Of a DNA stretch of 64,000 bases, positions 27,514 to 36,636 are shown in pieces. How positions within the stretch are numbered: the first letter of the stretch is position 1; every line of letters starts with the position of its first letter. The position numbers and the translations under genes are program-made. The stretch is taken from positions 248,001 to 312,000 of the forward strand of contig NZ_WSRW01000002.1 of NCBI RefSeq assembly GCF_009770985.1, read 5' to 3'. Source of the stretch: Mucilaginibacter lacusdianchii. Lineage in GTDB: Bacteria > Bacteroidota > Bacteroidia > Sphingobacteriales > Sphingobacteriaceae. The notes below the pieces were generated by a model. The model ran no database searches. It saw only the letters and a program-made list of their open reading frames with translations, and was not told the origin of the DNA.

Positions 27514-29133
27514 CTATTTGGCGTACACTTTATCTAAAAACAGATAACGGTTGTCATGAAAAGCCAGTTCCGGTTTGGTGTCAACACCGATATTCATATA
27601 AGGTACATCGCTTGAGCTACCTACCGGAACCCACTTAGGCAAACCGGCCTTGTTTGGATCGCCGGTTTTGATGAAGTTGGCAAAATAGCGTAGCATAACG
27701 TCTGATGTTTTATAATCTTCATCCGTCCAGGCATAAACCGGATTGGTTGCCAAATTACCCATGGCATATTCAATTTCAAAAGCATGTGGCGCACCTACCT
27801 GGGCAGGTTGTTTGATGGCATCATTACTACCGTTTTTGTTGATGCCTCCGGCCAAACCGGTAGTTGCTCCGGCAAATTGTGCCGTCATAGGCGGTTTTAT
27901 TTTTGAAAACAAGTAACGATAAACCGGACGACCGCTGGTTTTGCTATGCAGATCTAGCCACTTCCAAGTACTGTATGCAATGAAACGGTCGCTGGCTAAT
28001 GCCGTAGCCGATTGTATCACTTCCTCCTGTGTTTTGCCCGGATAAAGTTTAAGCACATCGGCAGCTTGATCTGCATAAAGCTGTTTCACTTTATTTGCAT
28101 AATTTTCTGGGGTCGGCGCATCGCCACCTAAAAGAGCCTGAAAAGGAACTTCTGCAGAGTTCCATCCTGCCAGTAAAGACACGCGAGCCTGTTCGCCAGC
28201 GGCAAAAACATCTGTCACTTGCTTCGGCAAAAAGTATCCATCAACAGTTGCTGCAGTACTGAACGCGCCAGGCTGAGCCGCAATATCCAATACCTGCTCG
28301 GCAGGCATGGCTCTTAATGCAGCTAACGAATTAGCATTTGCCTTTTGTGCAAAAGCTTGTCCATTTTTTTCACCTTGCGCTAAAGGTACGGCTGCCAGCG
28401 TAGGTTTAATCATCGCACCGCTTTCGCCAATGGCACCGGCTATCAAGTTTTTAGATAACGGCGACGCCATCTGTGCCGCAACGGAAATAGATCCGGCCGA
28501 TTCACCTGCAATGGTAACGCGTTTTGGGTCGCCACCGAAAGCCGCGATATTTTGCTGTACCCAACGTAAGGCGGCATTCTGATCAAGCAAACCATAATTG
28601 CCTGAGGCATGATGCGGCGATTCTTGCGTTAACTCAGGATGAGCTAAAAAGCCAAATACACCCAGGCGGTAGTTAATGGTTAATGTAACTATACCTTGCT
28701 TGGCCATATTCTCGCCATCATAACGAGGTTCTGATCCATCACCGGCTACATAACCACCACCATAAAAGTAAACCAGTACGGGCAATTTCTCTCTGAGCGT
28801 TTTAGCAGGCGTCCATACATTCAGGTAAAGGCAATCTTCGCTCATACCCGACGAGCGAAACTGCATATCGCCAAATACTTTCTTTTGCATAGCATTGTTG
28901 CCAAAATGGTCTGCTTTACGCACGCCCTCCCAATTATCAGCAGGTTGCGGCTCTTTCCAGCGCAAATCGCCAACAGGCGGTTTGGCAAAAGGTATACCTT
29001 TAAAGCTTTTAATACCCGAATTCTCGGTAGTGCCTTCTAACATACCATTGGCCACCTTTACACGCACAACTTGTGCACAAAGCGTTAACGGTACCAATTG
29101 TATGGCAATAATAAGTGTACGAAATATGTTCAT
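27514..29133 (-). CDS. Secreted type-B carboxylesterase
   Basis: An alpha/beta hydrolase of the carboxylesterase/cholinesterase family, 539 aa, with a signal peptide (about 1-20, ending LCAQ). The N-terminal SFKGIPFAKPPVGDLRW, the oxyanion region VYFYGGGYVAGDG, the nucleophile GESAGS, an acid in SAEVPFQ and His in GAPHAFEIEY give the full set of active-site landmarks. It probably acts in the periplasm on ester substrates; the substrate is unknown. It is divergent from the SulP gene with about 370 bp between starts and is followed by a terminator. Confidence 0.92.
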   Translation of the reverse strand: MNIFRTLIIAIQLVPLTLCAQVVRVKVANGMLEGTTENSGIKSFKGIPFAKPPVGDLRWKEPQPADNWEGVRKADHFGNNAMQKKVFGDMQFRSSGMSEDCLYLNVWTPAKTLREKLPVLVYFYGGGYVAGDGSEPRYDGENMAKQGIVTLTINYRLGVFGFLAHPELTQESPHHASGNYGLLDQNAALRWVQQNIAAFGGDPKRVTIAGESAGSISVAAQMASPLSKNLIAGAIGESGAMIKPTLAAVPLAQGEKNGQAFAQKANANSLAALRAMPAEQVLDIAAQPGAFSTAATVDGYFLPKQVTDVFAAGEQARVSLLAGWNSAEVPFQALLGGDAPTPENYANKVKQLYADQAADVLKLYPGKTQEEVIQSATALASDRFIAYSTWKWLDLHSKTSGRPVYRYLFSKIKPPMTAQFAGATTGLAGGINKNGSNDAIKQPAQVGAPHAFEIEYAMGNLATNPVYAWTDEDYKTSDVMLRYFANFIKTGDPNKAGLPKWVPVGSSSDVPYMNIGVDTKPELAFHDNRYLFLDKVYAK

Positions 29134-29289
29134 AACGGACAGATTTTAAATTTTGATGAGTTGCATGATAGATTATAAACGTCATCTATGCCGTGCAATT
29201 ATAGATATTGCATTTAAATAATGCAATGCACATGCTTTCTCACAAAGCGTTAGATATAACTATATACTCATCTCAATTAGATAATTTGT

Positions 29290-29398
29290 TATCTTTGCCC
29301 CTGAGATATGCACAACTCAATCTACAATAGTCCGGTTACACCACCTTGAGTAACAGCTTTTCATGCGAATGCCGGTCGCTATATTTAGTGGCCTTTTG
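29290..29398 (+). ncRNA. Possible small RNA or structured leader upstream of sulP
   Basis: The 370-bp gap between the carboxylesterase and SulP genes holds a perfect -7 box TATCTTTG (29290-29297). About 75 nt later a hairpin follows: GGTCGCT-ATATTT-AGTGGCC (7 bp with two G-U pairs, 29374-29393) and then TTTT. A second pairing ACTCAA/TTGAGT (29315-29320 with 29346-29351) lies between. This could be a short RNA with its own promoter and terminator or an attenuating leader for sulP. I recognise no known RNA family. The rest of the gap shows nothing I can name. Confidence 0.3.
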
Positions 29399-29504
29399 CA
29401 ATTTGCGTATTTACTGATTCCATACTTTTTGCTTTATTAACCTGCAAACATTATTTGTTTGTGATTATACGATTCGTCAGCCTGTGCTGATATACTTTAT
29501 TTGT

Positions 29505-31037
29505 ATGCCTAACGCTTTACGTTTATTCGACTTTTCTCAGAAAATAAATTACAAAAATGAAATTCTTGCCGGCCTAACAGTAGCCATGACGATGATGCCC
29601 GAGTCATTGTCCTTTGCAATACTGGCCGGTTTGCCGCCCCTGGTGGGCTTGTATGCGGCATTCATCATGGGCTTGGTTACGTCTGTTTTTGGTGGCCGGC
29701 CGGGATTAGTATCCGGCGGTGCAGGTGCTACTGTGGTTGTTTTAATTGCCCTGATGAAAACTAATGGCATTGAGTATGTTTTTGCAGCCGTGGTACTGGC
29801 TGGCATAATTCAAATACTGGTTGGCTTATTTAAATTGGGCAAATTCATCAGGCTGGTACCCCAACCAGTGATGTACGGCTTTGTTAACGGATTAGCTGTT
29901 ATCATTTTTATGGCACAGCTGGAGCAGTTTAAGATGATAGTAAACGGCCAAACAGCTTGGCTTACCGGTCAGCCATTGCTTATTATGGCAGGCTTAGTAG
30001 CCTTAACTATAGCCATTGTAGTATTGTTACCACGATTCACCAAAGCCGTACCGCCATCTTTAGTAGCTATTATTGTGGTGTTTTTAGTTGTTTTAGGCTT
30101 TGGCATACACACCAAAACGGTAAGAGATATTGCTGTTGTAAGTGGCGGATTCCCTCCTTTCCATATCCCAAAAATTCCGTTTACATGGGCAACACTGCAA
30201 ATAGTATTTCCTTACGCTTTAATTATGGCTGGCGTAGGTTTAACCGAAGGATTACTTACCCTGAACTTAGTTGACGAGATGACCGCTACCCGAGGCAACA
30301 GCAACCGCGAATGTGTTGCACAAGGTACAGCCAACATTCTGAACGGCTTTTTTTACGGCATGGGCGGTTGCCCCATGATTGCACAAACTTTAGTGAACCT
30401 TTCTGCCGGTGCCAGGGCACGTTTATCGGGCATTATAGCAGCACTTACTATTTTGCTTATCATCTTATTCGGTGCGCCGGTTATAGAACGCGTGCCCCTG
30501 GCAGCGTTAACCGGTGTGATGATTATGGTAGCTGTAGGCACGTTTGAGTGGGTAAGTTTTAAAATAATCAACAAAATGCCCCGGCACGATGTGTTTGTGG
30601 GTATACTGGTAGCCGTGATAACCGTGTGGTTACATAACTTGGCGCTAGCAGTGTTGATTGGCGTAATTATATCGGCCTTGGTATTTGCCTGGGAAAGTGC
30701 CAAGAGAATTCGCGCACGCAAGTACATAGACAGTAACGGCATTAAGCACTATGAAATTTACGGCCCGCTTTTCTTCGGTTCGGTAACCGCTTTTAACGAA
30801 AAATTTGAGATCGCAGATGATCCTAAGGAAGTGATTGTCGATTTCAAGGATAGCCGCATAGCGGATATGTCGGCCATTGAAGCGTTGAACAAGCTAACCG
30901 AACGTTACCATAAAGCGGGCAAAAAACTTCATTTAAAACATTTGAGCAATGATTGCCGATTACTACTCAAAAATGCAGATGCGGTAATTGAAGTAAATGT
31001 GATTGAAGACCCTACCTACCCCGTTGCTACAGAGTAA
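29505..31037 (+). CDS. SulP family anion permease (sulfate/bicarbonate type)
   Basis: An inner-membrane anion transporter of 510 aa. About eleven to twelve membrane helices span residues 15-390; SLSFAILAGLPPLVGLYAAF, the GGRPGLVSGGAGATVV segment in the region of the anion-binding site, and NILNGFFYGMGGCPMIAQT are typical SulP phrases. A C-terminal STAS domain (about 400-505, VIVDFKDSRIADMSAIEAL) closes it. The ORF opens at a GTG 21 bp earlier, but ATG 29505 (MPNALRLFDFSQ) fits the family. The anion cannot be told from sequence. It has a long 5' region with a possible structured leader. Confidence 0.9.
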   Translation: MPNALRLFDFSQKINYKNEILAGLTVAMTMMPESLSFAILAGLPPLVGLYAAFIMGLVTSVFGGRPGLVSGGAGATVVVLIALMKTNGIEYVFAAVVLAGIIQILVGLFKLGKFIRLVPQPVMYGFVNGLAVIIFMAQLEQFKMIVNGQTAWLTGQPLLIMAGLVALTIAIVVLLPRFTKAVPPSLVAIIVVFLVVLGFGIHTKTVRDIAVVSGGFPPFHIPKIPFTWATLQIVFPYALIMAGVGLTEGLLTLNLVDEMTATRGNSNRECVAQGTANILNGFFYGMGGCPMIAQTLVNLSAGARARLSGIIAALTILLIILFGAPVIERVPLAALTGVMIMVAVGTFEWVSFKIINKMPRHDVFVGILVAVITVWLHNLALAVLIGVIISALVFAWESAKRIRARKYIDSNGIKHYEIYGPLFFGSVTAFNEKFEIADDPKEVIVDFKDSRIADMSAIEALNKLTERYHKAGKKLHLKHLSNDCRLLLKNADAVIEVNVIEDPTYPVATE

Positions 31038-31090
31038 AACCTTTAGATACCGATTCAGGTTTATAAGCGACAGCTAAATGCACCACAACC

Positions 31091-31561
31091 ATGCCCAGAC
31101 AAAGCGCCGGAATACTTTTATATCGTTTAAGTACCCATCAACCTGAAGTATTTTTGGTTCATCCCGGAGGCCCGTATTTTATAAATAAAGATTTGGGCGT
31201 TTGGAGCATACCGAAAGGTGAGTATACATCGGAGGAAGAACCATTGCTTGCTGCTAAGCGGGAGTTTGCTGAAGAAACCGGGCAAGTGGTAACCGGTGAA
31301 TTTTTGCCTTTACCAACCATTAAGCAAAAGGGTGGCAAAGTTGTGCAGGCATGGGCTGTTGAAGGTGATATCGATCACGAAGCTGTAGCGAGCAACACCT
31401 TTAAAATGGAGTATCCGTACAAATCGGGGAAATGGATAAGCGTACCGGAGATAGATCAGGCAGCATGGTTTGATTTAGAAACGGCCAAAACCAAACTCAT
31501 ATCAGCGCAGGTAGCACTGGTTGAAGCATTGGAAGAAATACTGCGAACCCGTACTACTTGA
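31091..31561 (+). CDS. NUDIX hydrolase
   Basis: Hydrolyses a nucleoside diphosphate linked to another moiety. The NUDIX box GEYTSEEEPLLAAKREFAEETGQ-like segment shows G-x5-E-x7-REFAEETG at about residues 43-65, preceded by WSIPKG. 156 aa fits small house-cleaning members. The opening PRQSAGILLYR resembles the bacterial subgroup of ADP-ribose or diadenosine polyphosphate hydrolases. It lies 53 bp after sulP and may be cotranscribed; it converges on the cytochrome gene with 15 bp between stops. Confidence 0.92.
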   Translation: MPRQSAGILLYRLSTHQPEVFLVHPGGPYFINKDLGVWSIPKGEYTSEEEPLLAAKREFAEETGQVVTGEFLPLPTIKQKGGKVVQAWAVEGDIDHEAVASNTFKMEYPYKSGKWISVPEIDQAAWFDLETAKTKLISAQVALVEALEEILRTRTT

Positions 31562-31576
31562 TTCTGAACTTTAATG

Positions 31577-32062
31577 TTATTGAGCCGGTGCTGGCGCTGG
31601 CTGTTGCTGCGGTTGTGGCCGCATACCTTCGGCACGAGGTACATGAGCTGCTTTTACTTCGGGATGAGCGTTTCCTTTATGGCAGGTATTACAGTTTACA
31701 CCAGTATAAGCCACCATACCTGTTGAATCTTTATCAGCCTTAAAATATTTTTTGTTGATGTTGGCCGTCATCTTGAACATCTCACGAGCCATGTTTTTTT
31801 CCGGTTTCACATCTAAAGCCCAGTCCATCTTTTTAGTTTCCTCATTGCGGGCATGGCAAAAATTACAACGAACACCTAAAGCTGCATTCCATTCTTCCAT
31901 CACATCATGTAACTGATGTTCGGTAATGTTTTTAGGTAATACTTTAAGATTTTTAAACTTGTGTTCTTCGGCCTGCTGCGTTTGCTGCATAGAAGTGGTT
32001 GAAACGAAAATAACTACCCCTAACAGGGTGCTTGTGAGAAGGGCTTTTTTACCGAATAGCAT
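31577..32062 (-). CDS. Small dihaem c-type cytochrome (reaction-centre cytochrome-like)
   Basis: An exported electron-transfer protein of 161 aa with signal peptide or anchor (about 8-27). Two haem sites are visible: CNFCH (about residue 78) and CNTCH (about residue 127). The segments NLKVLPKNITEHQLHDVM and VRCNFCHARNEETKKMD resemble the photosynthetic reaction-centre cytochrome subunit-like domain that is widespread in non-photosynthetic Bacteroidetes. A Pro/Ala/Gln-rich tail (about 148-161) ends it. It fits with the ccm genes earlier in the window. ATG 32062. Confidence 0.9.
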   Translation of the reverse strand: MLFGKKALLTSTLLGVVIFVSTTSMQQTQQAEEHKFKNLKVLPKNITEHQLHDVMEEWNAALGVRCNFCHARNEETKKMDWALDVKPEKNMAREMFKMTANINKKYFKADKDSTGMVAYTGVNCNTCHKGNAHPEVKAAHVPRAEGMRPQPQQQPAPAPAQ

Positions 32063-32146
32063 ATTCTAATTAGTGTGTTTGAACACGTAAACATAAGCAT
32101 TCGGTTTATGTCATCCAAATGTCAGAGAATATTTATTAAAATTTCA

Positions 32147-32995
32147 TTAGGATGCTACAAACGGCTCTATCAATTGCTCGCTAATTTGCCATAATTTATT
32201 ACGCGCCGATACATTTTGCGCTGCTAAGTTGGTGTTCGCAACCTTTCTTTTTTTGAAGTACTGTCCGCTTAGCTTCGGGCTAAGCTTCACCTCGGATGCC
32301 AGATATATAGACGTTTGAGCACCTTGCTGCGGTGTGATCATAAATGGCTTGGCCAACACCATCAGTATTTTGCCAAAACCTCCCAGCTCGCTGCCGAAAC
32401 TCGTTTTGACCACACCTGGATGCAGTGCATAAGCAGTTATACCCCTACTGCCGTATCGCTCGGCCAAGGCTTTAGCAAACCATATATTGCTTAGCTTGGC
32501 TAAGGCATAGGCACCAAAAGATGAGTAATCCTTAAACTGCACGTCGTTAAGCATTAAAACCTTACCCATCTTGTGCGCTTCGGAACTTACGTTGATGATG
32601 CGGGCTTGTCCTTTTTCCAACAGAGGCATCAGGCTTAAAGTAAGCAAAAAATGCCCCAGGTGGTTCATGGCAAAGGTAAGCTCGACGCCGTCTTTACTTT
32701 CATGACGCTGAGCATTAATACCACCTGCATTGTTGATCAGTGTATTGATGGCAAACAACTTACCTTTTAGCTGATCGGCGGCTTCTTTTACCGTTTGAAG
32801 ATCTGCCAAATCGCAGTATACAACAAAAATGCTGCGGTTGCCGGTTTGTTGTATAAGGTCTTTTTTTAATTGCTCTCCTTTTGCCGTGTCACGCACTAAC
32901 AAGTACAAGGCATGATCTTTTTTTGCTAGTGCTAAAGCTGTTTCTTTACCAATACCCGATGTAGCTCCTGTAATTACGGTTGTTCTGAAAGGCAT
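32147..32995 (-). CDS. Short-chain dehydrogenase/reductase (retinol dehydrogenase-like)
   Basis: An NAD(P)-dependent oxidoreductase, 282 aa. TGATSGIG (cofactor), NNAG (INNAGG), a Ser before the catalytic YALAK (Y-x3-K), and HPGVVKTSF are in canonical order. The style (AMNHLGHFLLTLSLMPLL, YALAKLSNIWFAKALAER) is that of retinol dehydrogenase-like SDRs; the substrate is unknown. It is divergent from the blaI-type repressor gene with 289 bp between them. Confidence 0.92.
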   Translation of the reverse strand: MPFRTTVITGATSGIGKETALALAKKDHALYLLVRDTAKGEQLKKDLIQQTGNRSIFVVYCDLADLQTVKEAADQLKGKLFAINTLINNAGGINAQRHESKDGVELTFAMNHLGHFLLTLSLMPLLEKGQARIINVSSEAHKMGKVLMLNDVQFKDYSSFGAYALAKLSNIWFAKALAERYGSRGITAYALHPGVVKTSFGSELGGFGKILMVLAKPFMITPQQGAQTSIYLASEVKLSPKLSGQYFKKRKVANTNLAAQNVSARNKLWQISEQLIEPFVAS

Positions 32996-33237
32996 ATTTA
33001 AGAGTGGTGAATATTAATTTGTGAGTATAATGTATCTGCAAACATATTGTTTTACCTCAAAAGTTTTGACTCTGCTGTTTAATTATACATTACTATGAAT
33101 CATCCGTTCAAGTTTAATTGATGTACAAAAAGGGATTACTTATTTTTTAAGATATAGCGATGCTGGTAAATTAATTACTTAATGTATTGAGTACGTTGAG
33201 AATTACTCATAAACCTCACAAATAAATTTAAAAAAGA

Positions 33238-33281
33238 TTTGCACCATTACGAATTTATCGTAGATTTACGAAAACATCGTA
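33238..33281 (+). promoter_or_regulatory. Promoter with two BlaI-type operators
   Basis: -33 TTTG (33238-33241), 19 nt, then -7 TAGATTTA (33261-33268) is an almost ideal Bacteroidetes promoter. Two copies of TACGA-N5-TCGTA sit at 33248-33262 and 33267-33281, 19 bp apart. The first fills the space between -33 and -7; the second covers -7 and the transcription start. The repressor ATG is at 33285. A dimeric winged-helix repressor bound here would block RNA polymerase, so I infer autorepression of the blaI-M56 operon. Confidence 0.8.
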
Positions 33282-33284
33282 GAT

Positions 33285-33647
33285 ATGGAAAAGTTGACTA
33301 TACAAGAAGAAGAGGCTATGCAAGCCATATGGGAGTGCAATGGCGGCTTTATTAAAGACTTTTTGGATTTACTGCCCGAACCCAAACCGCCTTATACCAC
33401 TCTTGCCTCAACCGTAAAAAATCTGGAACGCAAAAATTACCTTTTGGCCCAAAAAGTTGGCAATACCTACCAGTACAAGCCGGCTGTTAAGCAAGAAGAT
33501 TACAAAAAACGATTTATGAACGGTGTGGTAAGCAGCTATTTTAAAAACTCTTATAAAGAACTTGTTACCTTTTTTGCTCAAGATAAAAAAATTAGCGCCG
33601 AGGAGCTTAAAGAGATTATCAACCTGATTGAAAACCCTAAAAAATAA
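33285..33647 (+). CDS. BlaI/MecI/CopY family transcriptional repressor
   Basis: A 120-aa winged-helix repressor. LTIQEEEAMQAIWECNGGFIKDFLD and the recognition helix region PPYTTLASTVKNLERKNYL are typical of the family; the C-terminal half carries the dimerisation helices. In BlaI/MecI systems the partner membrane protease triggers inactivation of the repressor; here the partner M56 gene starts 6 bp after the stop. Two operator-like inverted repeats lie directly upstream. No beta-lactamase gene is adjacent, so antibiotic response should not be assumed. Confidence 0.93.
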   Translation: MEKLTIQEEEAMQAIWECNGGFIKDFLDLLPEPKPPYTTLASTVKNLERKNYLLAQKVGNTYQYKPAVKQEDYKKRFMNGVVSSYFKNSYKELVTFFAQDKKISAEELKEIINLIENPKK

Positions 33648-33653
33648 AGCACC

Positions 33654-35417
33654 ATGCCAGCCTTGCTTTTGTACTTATTTAAAGTAAACGTAGCCCTGCT
33701 GTTATTTTGCCTTGGATATTATACGGTGTTAAGACGGCTTACCTTTTACACCATCAACCGTATATACTTAATTTTAGCGATTGCATTTTCGGCTATATAT
33801 CCAACCATTAATCTCTCAAATGTAGTAGAACAGCACCAACACATCGTTCAGCCCTTCCAGGTAGTTATTATTAACTTTAATTCAAAAGCTACCCAGCTTG
33901 TACAACCTATTGCGCAGACTAATTACTGGCAATGGATAGTGGGTATATTTTGGTTTGGTGTAGGTGTTATGATTTTGCGTTTGTTGGTTCAGATGGCATC
34001 GTTGTATAAATTATACCTTCGTTCAATACCAGCTTCTCTATTACACCACCCGGTACGTATCATTCCAGAACCAACCAACCCATTTTCTTTTTGGCAAAGC
34101 ATATATATCAACCCTAGTCAGCATAGTGTTAAAGAGTTACCTGCCATTATCGCGCACGAACAGGTGCATGTAAAGCAGTGGCATACGCTTGATATTTTGC
34201 TGGCCGAACTAGCCCTGATTTTTTATTGGTTTAACCCAGGTATGTGGCTTATTAAAAAAGCCGTAAGCGAAAATCTGGAGTTCATAACCGACCGCCAGAT
34301 ACTACGCCAAGGTGCCGACGCCAAAAACTATCAGTACAGCCTACTTTATACCAGCTTTAACACTTCTCCTAATGCCATTGTAAACCACTTCAATATATCA
34401 ACCATTAAAAAACGAATTATGATGATGAATGCAAAAAGATCTTCGCCTTTTAACCTTACACGGTACGGTATGATAATACCCGTAATAGTCATTCTATTGC
34501 TGGCATTTAGCACGTCTAAAGCGTCACTTATTAAAGAAGGAATTGCTACCGTAAAAAGCACCACCCAACAAGTTTTAAATGCAACCCAGCTATCGGCTGC
34601 CAATCAATCTTCAACGAGTTCACATGCTGATAACAGCTTAAAATCACTACTGTTAATTGAGAAAACAAACCACATTGAAAAAGACACGGTGCCGCAAAGC
34701 AGCAAATCCTTAAAAATCAATGTTACCGGAAAGGATACTACATATTACCTTTTGAATGGGAACCCTATTGCTGCCGCGAATTTAGATAAAATTGACCCTA
34801 ATACAATTGCATCACTAACAGTAATTAAAGCACCATCTGCAGCGAAATTATTTAGCGGCGCTGGCAGTCAAGGCGCTGTCTTAATTGTCACCAAAGATGC
34901 TGCCAACAACAGTTCTGTGTTAGACTTATTAACTAGGATAGACAAAATAAAAGGAAATGAAGATGGTAGACATATTGCCACCCTCACTGTAGAACCGCGT
35001 GACGGGTCGCTGAATTCTATTTCTATTGTTGGAAAGCCAGATAGTTTGCTGAGCCGATTGAATGGCAACATTAAATCAATTACCATTAATAGAAACGGTA
35101 GCTCTAATGCCACAACAGACAGCAGCAAGCTTGCAGAATTTAACGTTACTGGAAAATCAGCTAACTCAGCAACAAATACTATAACCATACGGCAAACAGA
35201 CAAACGCTCTAAAGTTGCTCCGGTGGTAGTTTTAGATGGTGTTGTTTACCAAGATTATGACTTAAACAGTATAGATGCCAACACAATTGAGAACATTGAA
35301 GTCATCAAAGACGCATCCAATACCGAATTCTTAAAAAAATACGGTCCAAAAGCCATTAACGGCATAATTAAGATTACAACAAAGCAAGAAAAGCCCGTTA
35401 AAAAAGATAAACAGTAA
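33654..35417 (+). CDS. M56 (BlaR1-like) membrane metallopeptidase with plug-like tail modules
   Basis: Membrane helices at about 4-22, 32-50, 92-116, 181-200 and 278-296. The zinc site HEQVH (168-172) and downstream ENLEFITD (207-213) are the M56 signature. The tail (about 300-587) lacks the penicillin-binding sensor of BlaR1. Instead it has two modules that look like TonB-receptor plug segments: LNGNPIAA...IASLTVIKAPSA...GAVLIVT (about 365-413) and VVLDGVVYQDYD...IENIEVIKDAS...NGIIKIT (about 530-580). It forms an operon with the repressor upstream and probably senses an envelope signal. A UUCG-loop terminator follows. Confidence 0.88.
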   Translation: MPALLLYLFKVNVALLLFCLGYYTVLRRLTFYTINRIYLILAIAFSAIYPTINLSNVVEQHQHIVQPFQVVIINFNSKATQLVQPIAQTNYWQWIVGIFWFGVGVMILRLLVQMASLYKLYLRSIPASLLHHPVRIIPEPTNPFSFWQSIYINPSQHSVKELPAIIAHEQVHVKQWHTLDILLAELALIFYWFNPGMWLIKKAVSENLEFITDRQILRQGADAKNYQYSLLYTSFNTSPNAIVNHFNISTIKKRIMMMNAKRSSPFNLTRYGMIIPVIVILLLAFSTSKASLIKEGIATVKSTTQQVLNATQLSAANQSSTSSHADNSLKSLLLIEKTNHIEKDTVPQSSKSLKINVTGKDTTYYLLNGNPIAAANLDKIDPNTIASLTVIKAPSAAKLFSGAGSQGAVLIVTKDAANNSSVLDLLTRIDKIKGNEDGRHIATLTVEPRDGSLNSISIVGKPDSLLSRLNGNIKSITINRNGSSNATTDSSKLAEFNVTGKSANSATNTITIRQTDKRSKVAPVVVLDGVVYQDYDLNSIDANTIENIEVIKDASNTEFLKKYGPKAINGIIKITTKQEKPVKKDKQ

Positions 35418-35442
35418 TTTTGAGTTGATTACAGTTTTCGGA

Positions 35443-36528
35443 TCAGCTGGCTTCGGCCAGCTTTTCTTTTTCCAAAATTTCCAGCAGGGCTTTCTCGGCT
35501 GTGTTTAATTCTGAGGCTCTAATATCCTTATCCTCATCTAACTCCTGAATGTATTTGAACAACGTCCCCTCCTCGTAGCTTTTAATTACGGTAGGATGCA
35601 CGTAGTACTTTTTGCAGACCGTACGGGTGTTTCCTAGCGTCAACGCCACTTCATCCAGCACACTGATGATATTTTTTTTACATTGTGTCTGATTTTCAAA
35701 CTCGCCAGCTTCCTTAAAGGCATAAAGTGCACTCACGCTGCCTGCCCAGGTACGAAAATCTTTAGCCGTAAAATCTTCACCAGTAATGTTTTTTAAGTAA
35801 TCATTCACGTCGCCCGAGTCAATGGTGCACCGTTTGCCTTCTTCATCATAGTACTGAAACAGCTCTTTGCCCGGAATATCGCGGCATTGCTTTACTAATC
35901 GGGCCAGTTTCTTGCTTTGGAGGTCTATTTTATGATAGACACCTTTTTTGCCTTTAAACTCAAAGTTAATGTTCGACCCTTCTATTTTTACGTGCTTATC
36001 CTGCATAGTGGTTAAGCCGTATGAGCCATATAATTTTTTGTATGATTCATTACCAATACGAATACTGGTCAATTCCATCAAGCGTACTACCAGCGCCAGC
36101 ACTTTATCATGATCCAGCTTGGTTCGCAACAAATCTTTATCTACCTGCTCGCGTATGCCGGGTAAGTGTGCGGCAAAGGCCTGTAGGCGGTGGTATTTCG
36201 ATTGATTGCGCAGTTTGTTCCAGTCGGCATGATAACGGTACTGCTTACGGCCGGCCACATCCACACCGGTAAACTGTAAATGGCTATTATCATAGGGCGA
36301 TATCCACACATTGGTATACGCCGGTGGAATGACCATCTTATTAAAACGCTGGATTATTTCTTTGTCGCGTATCAGTTCACCATGTGAATCATAATAACTA
36401 AACCCCTTGCCCGATGGCTTACGTGTGTAACCGGGCGAAGTATCGGATACATAACGCAGTCCGGCCGCTTTTGCAGTAATTTTTGGATCGCGGCCAATTT
36501 TCTCGAGTTTTTTAAGGAGGCGGTTCAT
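35443..36528 (-). CDS. DNA topoisomerase IB
   Basis: Relaxes supercoils through a 3'-phosphotyrosine intermediate. 361 aa from ATG 36528 (MNRLLKKLEKIGRDPKIT); an upstream GTG extension of 35 residues does not fit the family. The N-terminal domain has FSYYDSHGELI and PPAYTNVWISP. The catalytic domain shows Arg in LTSIRIGNESY, KDFRTWAGS and the nucleophile Tyr in KKYYVHP. This is the bacterial poxvirus-like type IB enzyme, scattered but not universal among bacteria. It is divergent from the aldo/keto reductase gene. Confidence 0.93.
   Translation of the reverse strand: MNRLLKKLEKIGRDPKITAKAAGLRYVSDTSPGYTRKPSGKGFSYYDSHGELIRDKEIIQRFNKMVIPPAYTNVWISPYDNSHLQFTGVDVAGRKQYRYHADWNKLRNQSKYHRLQAFAAHLPGIREQVDKDLLRTKLDHDKVLALVVRLMELTSIRIGNESYKKLYGSYGLTTMQDKHVKIEGSNINFEFKGKKGVYHKIDLQSKKLARLVKQCRDIPGKELFQYYDEEGKRCTIDSGDVNDYLKNITGEDFTAKDFRTWAGSVSALYAFKEAGEFENQTQCKKNIISVLDEVALTLGNTRTVCKKYYVHPTVIKSYEEGTLFKYIQELDEDKDIRASELNTAEKALLEILEKEKLAEAS
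35445..35470 (+). terminator. UUCG-tetraloop terminator of the M56 gene
   Basis: AGCTGGC-TTCG-GCCAGCT followed by TTTCTTTTT: a 7-bp stem closed by the very stable cUUCGg loop. It lies inside the last codons and stop of the convergent topoisomerase IB gene. Confidence 0.8.
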
Positions 36529-36636
36529 AATGATTGTATAAACATGTACAAGCGGTTTAAGTTTGACTATTGCTTGACTGTTACACTTAAACAAAATCAT
36601 TCTCTCAAAGTTGATTTTATTAAACCAACACACAAC

